Assembly: GCA_003550325.1 (NCBI GenBank)
Contig: QKWP01000668.1
Location: 134,542 to 198,541 of the forward strand
DNA length: 64,000 nucleotides
Direction of reading: 5' to 3'
From: Gigaspora rosea
Taxonomy: Eukaryota > Glomeromycota > Glomeromycetes > Diversisporales > Gigasporaceae
Below, one piece after another: positions 55,355-64,000 of this stretch. The notes beneath the pieces are model-generated. The model was not told the origin of the DNA and did no database searches. It was given only the letters and a program-made list of their open reading frames with translations. The position numbers and the translations under genes are program-made. The stretch's first letter is position 1, and each line of letters begins with the position of its first letter.

Positions 55355-55690
55355 ATGAGCACTAAAGATAGTACCACCCCCAAGACTAAAGATGCTACCA
55401 CCACCAAGACAAATGATGCTACCACCCCCAAGACCAATGATGCTACCACCCCCAAGACCAATGATAGTAATGCCCCCAAGACTAATGACTCCAATCCAGA
55501 AAGCAATCAAAAAGAACTATCTGGTGTGGGCATAATTCTTGATTTTCAAATACTATGTAATTACCCCAGTTTCAACCCTATAACATTTTCAAAAGTATTG
55601 AAAGTTCGCGGTTACTTTCCTTTTGATTTTTTATTCGTATTTGTATTATGTTATTTTTATGTTGCCATTCTGACAAAAAATATTAAATAA
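55355..55690 (+). CDS. Thr/Pro/Lys repeat protein with hydrophobic C-terminus
   Basis: 111 residues from ATG at 55355. The N-terminal 50 residues are repeats of the type TTPKTNDA (24-27-bp units), then NPESNQKELSG, then a hydrophobic region (FPFDFLFVFVLCYFYVAIL) near the C-terminus. No disruptions. Could be a membrane-anchored, extended stalk. The open frame on the other strand is a shadow of the repeat. Unknown family. Confidence 0.45.
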   Translation: MSTKDSTTPKTKDATTTKTNDATTPKTNDATTPKTNDSNAPKTNDSNPESNQKELSGVGIILDFQILCNYPSFNPITFSKVLKVRGYFPFDFLFVFVLCYFYVAILTKNIK

Positions 55691-55974
55691 AGAAGGGGGT
55701 CCTGTGGCCTTCTCATATTTTATTTTTATGTGATTTTTACATACTAGATTATTTTAGCTGAATTAATTTGTTTTTTCTATAAACGAAATGTCTTCTGGAT
55801 AATTAATAACACATGAAGCTAGTTGATCTTTAAAATCCCTATATTCAGGTGTTTATTAGCTAAGACTTTTATTTAATAAGCATGTTACAAGCTCGATATA
55901 TATCAAAGAATGGATAAATAATTAGTTATTTTTTAGATAAAAATATAGTATATAATAATAAATTATATTACAAG

Positions 55975-56619
55975 ATGGTATATGTAAAATGTAAAATTCA
56001 TGAAAAGGGTTATAAACCTTACATGGTTAAGGCATTAATTGATACATCATCAGTTGAAAACATTATTAGAAAAAGCTTAGTCGATAAACTTGGAATAAAA
56101 TATAGTAACCCACCAAAATATTTTAAAAAGAAAATGAAGGATGCCTTAGGTATCGTGGAAAGCCTTGAATTATCTTTTCAATTTAAGGATAAGGATAAAT
56201 TAGTATTTGGTAGTAATGAAGTTTTTAATGATTTTGTAGTCTACAAAGAATTTAAAGCTGATCTTGTATTAGGAATGCAATGGCTGTGATTGCATGAAAC
56301 AAAAATCGATCCTTATAATGAAAAAATTTTAATTTATAGTGGAGTGATACCATTCTACAAGAATCTATCTGATGATTTAGAGAGCAATATATCTAGTCTG
56401 GATATTTCTCGAGGAAATCATACATTATACAAGACTAGACCCGAAGAGTCATTGCTTCGCAATAAAAGAAAAAAGAAAATTTTAGACACGGAGTGTCCTA
56501 CTTCGCAGAGAGATGATACTGCATATGAGTCCTTATCTTCATCTTCATCTGGGTCTGACTCTGATTCATCTAGCTACAAAGTGATTGTGGTAAAAGCAAA
56601 AAAGCGTGATTGTCTTTAG
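55975..56619 (+). pseudogene. Second retropepsin-like protein of the Maverick
   Basis: 214 codons with one in-frame TGA at 56287-56289. Clan AA pattern: VKALIDTSSVENIIRKSLVD (catalytic Asp, but D-T-S-S instead of the usual D-(T/S)-G), a beta-rich middle, and ADLVLGMQWL. After the TGA the frame continues HETKIDPYNEKI, a double-hairpin-encoded RPEESLLRN, and a Ser/Asp-rich tail (SSSSSGSDSDSSS). The missing Gly next to the catalytic Asp suggests it is inactive or diverged. Independent of the protease in the gag-like gene. Confidence 0.65.
56438..56463 (+). repeat. Double-hairpin element 7
   Basis: GACCC-GAA-GAGTC then ATTGC-TTC-GCAAT. Encodes RPEESLLRN in the retropepsin-like gene. Confidence 0.85.
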
Positions 56620-56670
56620 CAAGAATTTTCTGAATTGGAAATTTACTAGTTCAGCTTATATATTATTCTA

Positions 56671-56696
56671 GACTCGAAAAGTCATTGCTTCACAAT
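56671..56696 (+). repeat. Double-hairpin element 8, decayed
   Basis: GACTC-GAA-AAGTC then ATTGC-TTC-ACAAT. Fifty bases beyond the stop of the retropepsin-like gene, sense to it. Mismatches in both stems fit later mutation. Confidence 0.7.
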
Positions 56697-56760
56697 AGAT
56701 ATATGAGATACACATTCATTTTGATACTTCTTTGAGAGCTTAACGCTTAAAGCTCTTTTT

Positions 56761-59700
56761 TCAGCCAACTCTGGAGATATTCCATTTGATACCATATGAC
56801 AAACTAGTTATTTTATCAGATAATATCCAACGCTTAGTATCTATAGGGCAAAGAGCCTTCTTTTCTGATTCAACCAGAGATAATATATGGTCTTTTGATC
56901 GTATACCAACATTCTTGGCATGGGATACTTTATTATCAAAGAGACAGTCTCGATAAACTTGGGTCATAGGGTCAAAGATCTCAGTATTATTTACCGGATT
57001 ATCTAGAAGTGAACCACCTAAAGATGGGAAATATGTATCAGTAGCCATTTTACTCATACCCTTTTTGCTAACTCTTTTATGCTTAGACTTTGTAGACTTA
57101 TCTGCCAAAACATAGTGATAAGCTTTGCCCCGAATATGTATAGATTCTGTAATTATATTGCCTGGAGTCTCATCTCTGAAAAGCCCAATAGTCTTAGAAT
57201 CATCAAAATCGAAAAGATCGGGTTGCTCTAACATGTCTTTATAGATATCTTCAGTTTCAACTTGGAATATGAATGAGTCTGTATCCATATATCCAAGCTG
57301 GGCTTTATCGCCATATCTCTCTTTTATATATCCATACTAGAAGCGATACATTAAGAGCTTGCTAAGTCCTAAAACTGATGCTTCAATAATAATAGGTTTA
57401 TTAAGAGTCACACTAGCTTTTCCCATATGTGCTCCTATAAGTGAAGGTCCAAGTTGTCTAGCATATTTAAAAGAGGGTTTATGGATTTTATTAATAAACT
57501 TCTTTTCATCTTGCTCATTATTTATAGCCATAAGCTTGACGTCTTGGTATTTGCGAACATTTTCCATAGTTTTGCCATATACTGAGTTATTCATAAGCTT
57601 AAAGAAATCTTTCTCAAAAGCATTCTTAGCACCTTGTCACTTTTCTGTATTAAAAGCTATATAGGGTGCGAGCCAGTTAGTTTGATCGAATGATAAGATT
57701 TCTATTACCCCATCTACTATTATACCTAATTTTACATAGCATTGAAGCTCTAGGTAATGAATAACATATTCTTTTCGTGGACCAAGATGAGGTACTAATT
57801 TTTTTATAGCTGAGAAACATCCACTATCCAAGCTATCTACAAGCTCTGTAATATGGGGGCTTAACATATTTTTTGTTACAGCCATATTCTCTACAGCTAG
57901 AGGTAAATCACGCAAATAGTTATGAGTTTTTAAAAGAAAATATGCATTAATCTTTAGAAAATATTCTCTTTTAGCATCTGCTTTGGTATTAAGAATCTTA
58001 TTAAGCATTTCTTTTTGGAAGGTTGGATTGTTTCTAAAATGTCCTTCTCTTTCTTCCCATTGATAATTTCCAATAGGCAGATACTGACTCATGGCCCACC
58101 CATAAAGATTATTAGCATCGACATATGAGATCCATTTTGTAGGCTTGGATGAGTTAAATACACTACCTATATTTGGATTATTGGCCTTGAAATATCGATG
58201 TCCTGCCATAGCTATACCTCCACGCTTAGCCTCTTCTATTAAATCATGCATAGACATATCTGTAAAGAGCTCAATCTTAACTCCTGTTATCTTAAGCATA
58301 GCATCCCAAGCTAAGGCTGGTGCAGAGACATAATGACTAGGAGCGAGTTCATAATACTGCATACATGTTTTTCAGAATTGGGTCCAGATATCAGCAAGGC
58401 TAAGTACGTCAATTTTAAGATAGAGGTCATGATACTCACCTAGATTTTGGCAGTTAAATTCTTTCTATACTTTTTGCACATGCCCATAATCTTTTTGGCT
58501 AATTTTACCATGAAGATATGTACTAAATTCGTAAATTGGTGGAAGCTCAGTCTCTAAAAATCTATCCTGTGAATCCATATAATCATAGAGATAAACTCCT
58601 TTGCGATATACTAAATCTAATTGATCTTTTGTATAGCCTAGTTTTTTGAAGTGCTCAGATATTATTGGATGATTATCACCCAAATTTTTTGTAAAACTAT
58701 CTAAACTACTATTCATAAACTGCATGCTATCTATATATTTTAGCTGACCTACCTTCATAGACTTGTATCGCTCAAATGTTTCAGCTATAACTTTTATCTG
58801 ATACGCATTAACTGATTTTCCAACAGATTCACATACTAAGTGAGAATCATAGCCTCGAAAGTTATGAAACACAACTGGAATAGGGGTCTTCCAAGGTTCG
58901 ATTTGAAGTTTAAGATTATATACATTGTGGGCAGCTTCTCGAAACTTACCTGTAATATGACAGTGATCCCAAACCTTTATGTCCATAGACTTTTCTTAAT
59001 TAATATCTTTAGTTATCTTGTCAATTTGTTTTGCTAAGGTTTTATAATCTTCTGAATTCTTTGCAGTATTTTTTTGCTTATTATTAAGCCATGATGCCTT
59101 ATTTTCTAAGTATTTGACTTTATCTTCATCTATAATGAATTTTTCTTTACATATCCAACAACTATCGGCTTCATTGAATTTCTTTTTGTCTTTGTTAGTC
59201 TCAATTCGATTATGTTTTATAGCTAAGACTCTATTAATTTCGACCAATTCCTTATCGATTCTTTTGACAAACTCCTGAGTAACATTTTTTCCTCTATATA
59301 TGAATAGACCCTATACCTCTCCAGTATCGATCCAGTGGACCAAGTAGCAAAAGCTATTGGCCTTTTGTTCAGCAAGCTTTCGCATTTGCCCTCCATATTT
59401 CTCATCGCATTTCTTGTTATCCGCTTCAAAGTCAGCTATAATAACACATGGAGCATTGATCATTCGTCCATAGGTTTTAAATTTCTCAAAATCATTATCA
59501 CCTTTGGTAGGTAAAATGACTCTTTGAGTTGCTTCTCCTAAGCCAAAACAATGGTTTTGATGATAGACTAGAGATTTTTCTGACTGGAAGCTATGAACGC
59601 ACTGGTTACATAGATGCTTTTTAACTGTTTTGGCATTATCTTTATAAACCAATCCATCTGGGTTTTTAATCCAAAGGAAATGGTTCTTTTGTCCATACTT

Positions 59701-60285
59701 ATCCTTATGGTCTTTAGATTTGGTAATATCTGTAAGAGCCATGAGATATATAATATGTTTTCTATTATAGTTCTTGCTAGCTATTACCGGTTTGGGAGTA
59801 GCTGTTTCTTCTTTCCATTCCCAAACATTAATAGAAATGTCTAGATTCATCTCTTCTATCTTATTGAATATACGTGAGCAAATTGGTGTAGGCATTGGAA
59901 TTCTATCTAAATTGACTATATTCAGATATGGTTGAAGAACAGAAAGACGTTGTAAATTTTTAGTTACACCTCTATTGCTTGCAAAATATGCACCTAAAGT
60001 ATATTTTAAACACATGTCATCACCAGTTTGAGAATTATCTGAATTGATAGTACATTTAGTATTAGCAAGTTTTTTGGGTGTAGGCTTGTATGATCCACCA
60101 GTTGTTCTTCGATAAGTATAAGCCTCAATATATAATTTTTCTATTCGAACTAATCGCCAATTTGATCCTCTTATTAACATTTCCTCAATGTCTTTATCTA
60201 TTTCTGAAGCTGACTGGGATATATGGTCATCTATATCATTTTCTGATAAAAGTGTACGCATTTTACTTCTGTGATGACAATACAT
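56761..60285 (-). pseudogene. POLB: Maverick DNA polymerase B (protein-primed type)
   Basis: Would replicate the element. About 1175 codons in one frame, no frameshift, six nonsense codons (59311 TAG, 58996 TAA, 58465 TAG, 58372 TGA, 57637 TGA, 57337 TAG). Order of domains: N-terminal part with YIEAYTYRRTTGGSYKPTPK; a C2H2-like finger (CNQCVHSFQSEKSLVYHQNH); exonuclease motif I (IIADFEAD, ~59430); an endonuclease-VII-like insert (CWICKEKF ... WDHCHITGKFREAAHNVYNL); Exo II (FHNFRGYDSHLV); Exo III (YHDLYLKIDVLSLADIW); motif A (YVDANNLYGWAMSQYLP); motif B (NNSVYGKTMEN); motif C (YMDTDSFIF). All catalytic acidic residues are present, so only the stops inactivate it. Belongs to DNA_pol_B_2 (PF03175). 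The gene at 60299-60973 may once have been its N-terminus. Confidence 0.93.
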
Positions 60286-60298
60286 TATATTATCTTCT

Positions 60299-60973
60299 TT
60301 ATCCTCCTTTCATTGATTTTTCTACTTTTTCATAATAGCAAAGGGCAACTAATGTTGACTTTATATGTTCCTTTTCATTAAGCTCGATTTTGAGAACTCT
60401 TGTAATTTTGTCTCTAGCTTTTGCTAATAAATGTGGCATATATGGTGTTTCGTTATATTTTTTATAGTCAGTTATTGGTTTGATAAATGCATATCTTGGA
60501 TTTTTTATAAATGGAACTATGGCTTCCCAATTACTTAATAAATTAAAATTATCATGGGGTCTTTCTGGATCGCTAGCTCTAATTTGAATAAAGTGAATAC
60601 CAGTATTTATATTATATTTATCTTCCATATTATCAAACCATTCTGTATCATTTTGGGGTGAATTTGAAGAAACATTGCCTGAAGATATATCTTGAAAAGG
60701 TGGTGAAGGAGTGTCGTCCAATTGGATTAAATCACCTACTGGAACATGGATTTGAGTTGGAATTTGATCTGATAATGATTTTGGGGCTACAATAAGATTT
60801 TGGGTAATAAGTTTGCATGGAAATTTTTGACTTAAGTGTTCATCGCGATCTCGATTTTTTTTGAAATTATTTTTTCCACACCTAGGACATGGGGGTATTA
60901 TTTTGTATATAGGTGCTGGTATTCCGATATTTGTATTAATATAGCAGATTTTTTGTTCAATTTGAAAATTCAT
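60299..60973 (-). CDS. Zinc-finger protein upstream of PolB, starts in right TIR
   Basis: 224 residues, uninterrupted. The first 24 (MNFQIEQKICYINTNIGIPA) are shared with the left-end gene at 44757. A CPRCGKNNFKKNRDRDEHLS finger closed by FPC follows at residues 29-52. Then a Pro/Ser-rich part and a globular region (NTGIHFIQIRASDPERPHDN ... YAFIKPITDYKKY). It ends 13 bp before the PolB start and in another frame. It may be a separate gene, or the N-terminal part of a PolB fusion split by a frameshift; C2H2 fingers at PolB N-termini are common in Mavericks. Confidence 0.65.
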   Translation of the reverse strand: MNFQIEQKICYINTNIGIPAPIYKIIPPCPRCGKNNFKKNRDRDEHLSQKFPCKLITQNLIVAPKSLSDQIPTQIHVPVGDLIQLDDTPSPPFQDISSGNVSSNSPQNDTEWFDNMEDKYNINTGIHFIQIRASDPERPHDNFNLLSNWEAIVPFIKNPRYAFIKPITDYKKYNETPYMPHLLAKARDKITRVLKIELNEKEHIKSTLVALCYYEKVEKSMKGG

Positions 60974-60991
60974 ATATACTAGATATATACA
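60974..60991. promoter_or_regulatory. 18-bp divergent gap between start codons (right TIR)
   Basis: ATATACTAGATATATACA-type near-palindrome between the ATG at 60973 (-) and the ATG at 60992 (+). Same arrangement as at 44739-44756. Confidence 0.5.
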
Positions 60992-61228
60992 ATGCTAGGT
61001 GATTATACTTGTGATTATTTACTCAGAACTGGAGACATCTGTGGGCGTACTTGTCATCAGCCTGAAGGGTGCCATGAACATTGGAAGGCTAGAAAGCATT
61101 TTCCTTGCAAGGTTTGTAATACACCAACTAGCTCTAAACCAGGCCTTTGCAGAAAGCATGCTAGTGAATATTATGTAATCCAGTATATTAATAGACTTCG
61201 GGAAAAGGCTCAAGACTTATGTTATTAG
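60992..61228 (+). CDS. Small Cys/His-rich protein in right TIR, intact
   Basis: 78 residues, MLGDYTCDYLLRTGDICGRT at the start, CRKHASEYYV near the end and a short charged tail (INRLREKAQDLCY). Cysteines and histidines as in the left copy, probably zinc-binding; the tail is lost there through a CAG-to-TAG change. Transcribed outward toward the element end. Could be a regulator or terminal-binding protein, but that is speculation. Confidence 0.6.
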   Translation: MLGDYTCDYLLRTGDICGRTCHQPEGCHEHWKARKHFPCKVCNTPTSSKPGLCRKHASEYYVIQYINRLREKAQDLCY

Positions 61229-61548
61229 ATATTTACACTTGAGTGACGAGAAATTTATTTTTTAGTCGTCATCCAATTTAGCTATATAAATAAAAAATAT
61301 ATGATTCTAGCTATAAAAAAATTTACACCACATTTTATATTGATTTTATATAGATGTGAAAAAAATAATATAGAATATAGTCTTGCAAGGGTGTGAAAAC
61401 AACAAGATGACTACTTTAGTATCCTAGGTGTAGAAAAAATGTGCCAGAACCCCCTTTTGATGCTACTGCAGCCAATCAGTATCAGTTATGTATTTCTATT
61501 ACTACCGTCAAGGATCAATCCACTAATGCTCAATGACCTGAGATATTA

Positions 61549-64000
61549 TTAATTTGAATTTCTTTGATATCTGAATTGTTAAGATTGAATTTGTTTAGCT
61601 TTTTGTGAAATTATTACAATTGCTAATTATTACAAAAAATTTTGCTACAAATATTACTTGATATTTAGTATGGGTTTCGTATTCAAATTATTGTGATTAC
61701 TATCATAAAAATTCTGTTATGGAACTTACTCTTCTATTAACACTCTATTTTGGTTAAAGTTAAATCAATTTGTATTTGAATTATTGGAAATTCTATGTAA
61801 TTTATTCTAAATTAGAATTTGAAATTATTCTAATTTAGATTGAGTTATTGTAAAAAAACTGAGATAGAACTTACTATTGTAATAATTACAGTATATGGAT
61901 GAGTTAGTTTGTATCGAATTATCGTGGTTTCTTTATAATTCAGTGTTTCAGGTGAAACTAATTTTCAAATTAAAAATGTTTTGCACTGAAAAATTTTAGT
62001 TTCGCTCTATAAATCCAAAACCTCTGAACTAGATTGCACTGCAAATTTGAGTTTCGTCTGAAACACTAATATGATTAAGGTTGAGTTAGTCTGCATTTAC
62101 ATTATTAAAAAGTTTTTTATAAATTACTGTCAAAAAATTTACTCTCTATTTTAGCAATCACATCTGGTAATTTATTTTTAGTTGGTTTGCATTACAATTA
62201 TCAAATTATCATAAGTATTAAAAAATTCTTCCTAAAAATTAATTAACTCACGAACTATTATTAGAATTACATTATTTTGGTATTATTCGATTTGTCTTAT
62301 AAAGACAATACAAATTTTACAAAAACATAAAAAATTCTGTTATAAACTTACTCGATATTTAGTATATAGTTAAGGGTTGAGATGATTTTCAATAAAATTA
62401 TTGTGATTTTATTATGAATTACTGCAAAAAATTCTCTTACAAAATTTTCTCGCTATTACAGTATGTGGTTAAGGTTAAATCAATTTGTATCAAAATAAGA
62501 GTTTAAGTATTAGCTCTGAAAAGTTTTCCTTTACCCAAAATTCTTGTATAAATTGCTTATTGAATTTACCTTTTACCTGTAAAATATTTGTTATTTTAAG
62601 TAAAGTAATGTCGCTAGTTTTGACTTTATACTCACGTCTTGAATTCTGTTTAGTATAATCTAGTTAAAGAAAGAAAGATCAAATTAATTACCATTTATAA
62701 AATTATAAATTGATTAAACCTTTAATTACCTAATTTATCAAACAATTAATCTGTTCATTATTATAGCAAATCAAAAATGGCAAAGTGTCAAAAACATTTT
62801 ATTGGTATCGATAACTGATAACCAAAAAACATCGAACATCATCATCTTAATATTACAAAGTAAAGTACATACGCAAAATAATACGGTCGTTCTTTTTTTT
62901 CCAAAAAATTTTATCGGTATCAATAACTGATAACAATTGAAAGCTATCAAACATCGGTCACATAACTTCCTTATTAGAAATACAAGGACAAACAGTTTCA
63001 TATATTGTAATATTTTATTATTATTCAGTATAAGATACATTTTAAAATCAGATCACGCATGCATTAATTAGTAACAATAAACAGGCATAATTTCAAAAAA
63101 AAGTACCTCATATTTAGTCATAGTCAACCTATAAATGTCATTTTTGAAAGTATATTCACAGATCACAACATATTTACACACAATCACGAGTATATTCCCA
63201 TACTATTATTTACATTGCATGTGTCATCATTCTGTGTCGTCAAAATCACCATATCACTTGCCTGAATTAGAAAAACGAAAACCATTATCCACACTAAAAA
63301 AGGATTCTTCAAAAATTAGCATAGCGAACATCAAAAAAGTTGAATGGAAACCATTTCTCACACATTTCATATTACACAAGAAACATGATCATACTGGTAT
63401 AAGAACAAGAACAAAGCAATTGACCACAATAAATAAAAAGAAAAACGTAAGATTAATAAAAAAAATAGTGAAATATTAGCAAATATTAAGAAAAATTAAC
63501 AAAAGATTTATGTTTGATTTTCTAGATTTTCTATTAGGCTGTTTGAAGTTAATTTTTTGGTTAACATCACCCCCCAATGGTCCCCGGCCCTCGGGTAAAA
63601 TGAACATATGAAAAAAATAAAAATAATAAAATATTATTATTATTTAGAAATCAAATTCAATATATAAATTCGATTTATTACTTCATGCATGATATTACTA
63701 GTAGCTGACGTATGTACAAATGTACGTACTTAGCTCTATATCTGATATGGGGTCATCTAAAGTAGAGCAGAATCAAGTGATACCTACTAATCAAATTAAG
63801 AATTTGATGATCTTAGGCAATTTAGTTTATTAGATTACTACCTAAAACCTATCTAAGGCTGTTTGGAGTTAAGATTTCAGTTAATATTACCCCTTCCCTT
63901 TCTCTTTGATGTCCTCCAGTAAAAATTAAAAAAATAAAATACTGCATAACCATGAAATAACATGATCGAATTTTGGGCTAAATTAAGATTAATTTAGGCC
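61549..64000. other. AT-rich flank without supported gene
   Basis: No convincing gene. A 114-codon frame at 63135-63479 (+; Lys/Ser-rich, ELEKRKPLSTLKKDSSKIS) has no start context or known motif. A ~112-bp tandem duplication around TTTTAT(T/C)GGTATC(G/A)ATAACTG (62797 and 62909) and a direct repeat GGCTGTTTG(A/G)AGTTAA...TTAA(C/T)AT(C/T)ACCCC at 63538 and 63859 are present. CGTACGT-type tracts occur at about 63720. Confidence 0.45.

Larger units (their letters stand above)
44178..61548. mobile_element. Maverick/Polinton, 17.4 kb, inactive
   Basis: Ends share inverted repeats of more than 600 bp (44178-44830 and 60895-61548). Between them are the two diagnostic Maverick genes, protein-primed-type PolB and retroviral-like integrase, plus a packaging-type ATPase and many accessory genes. 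Length is in the usual 15-20-kb range. The outermost match is TAATATCT(N)2GGTCAT; similarity decays there and I cannot find the expected 5-6-bp target duplication, so end positions are good to perhaps 20-30 bp. An inner candidate end is AGTGGATT(A/G)ATCCTT at 44200 / 61525. All large genes carry nonsense codons or shifts. Confidence 0.93.
60895..61548. repeat. Right terminal inverted repeat of the Maverick
   Basis: Inverse of 44178-44830. Point differences to the left copy within the coding part are all transitions (about 20 counted). Confidence 0.92.

Noticed and set aside
44757..56619. In-frame TGA codons as tryptophan (altered genetic code or selenocysteine)
   Set aside because: TAA and TAG interrupt the same genes equally, and the host genes at 11352 and 29148 use the standard code, so mutation explains the stops better.
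46292..56696. A CRISPR array formed by the repeated 26-bp hairpins
   Set aside because: Spacing is irregular (tens of bases to kilobases), copies lie in coding frames on both strands, and the context is eukaryotic.
63135..63479. A 114-codon protein gene
   Set aside because: No recognised motif, no promoter or intron signals, and the frame length is possible by chance in this A-rich stretch.

Overview
AT-rich eukaryotic DNA (roughly three quarters A+T by eye) with short GT-AG introns, few host genes and very many transposable-element remnants. Intron size, composition, a protein-primed PolB Maverick of the type common in arbuscular mycorrhizal fungi, a Kex2-type repeat precursor and a secreted DUF3455 gene all suggest a fungus, most probably Glomeromycotina (Rhizophagus-like). 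This assignment is inference; there is no rRNA or organelle gene in the window to fix it.

Layout. 1-11 kb: no intact gene; tandem duplications, a decayed coding minisatellite (1.3-2.6 kb), a degenerate ~130-bp array (3.2-4.3 kb), a TTAA-flanked MITE with another MITE nested in it (5.4-6.1 kb), an array of long palindromes (6.4-7.5 kb), a gene fragment and a 5'-truncated retroposon with clear target duplication (8.57-8.64 kb). 11.35-11.99 kb: intact single-exon secreted precursor with seven KR-bounded peptide repeats. 13-20 kb: dispersed repeats, a solo LTR (15.33-16.29 kb), a Tc1/mariner-like TIR element (17.24-19.37 kb) and a tandem array. 21-28.6 kb: a long ~73-bp satellite-like array and several MITEs. 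29.15-30.28 kb: intact six-exon secreted DUF3455 gene. 31.0-37.6 kb: an internally deleted LTR retrotransposon (minus strand) whose LTRs have been hit by three further elements, two with the empty site visible in the other LTR. 37.6-44.1 kb: more MITEs and foldbacks, no gene.

44.18-61.55 kb: a complete-length (about 17.4 kb) but dead Maverick/Polinton with TIRs of over 600 bp. It carries protein-primed-type DNA polymerase B, retroviral-like integrase, a truncated packaging-type ATPase, a long gag/retropepsin-like gene, a second retropepsin-like gene, a coiled-coil membrane-anchored protein, a Myb/SANT gene with introns and several small Cys-rich or membrane proteins. I see no adenovirus-type cysteine protease and no recognisable jelly-roll capsid gene. 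Each TIR contains a head-to-head gene pair with start codons only 18 bp apart. Eighteen internal nonsense codons can all be explained by C:G to T:A transitions, and the two TIR copies differ almost only by transitions over their coding part, so the element looks inactivated by cytosine deamination or a RIP-like process.

The most unusual signal is a 26-bp double-hairpin element present in eight copies inside the Maverick, all in the sense direction of the gene they sit in or follow, six of them inside coding frames where they add a short peptide. 61.55-64 kb: AT-rich DNA with small repeats and no supported gene.
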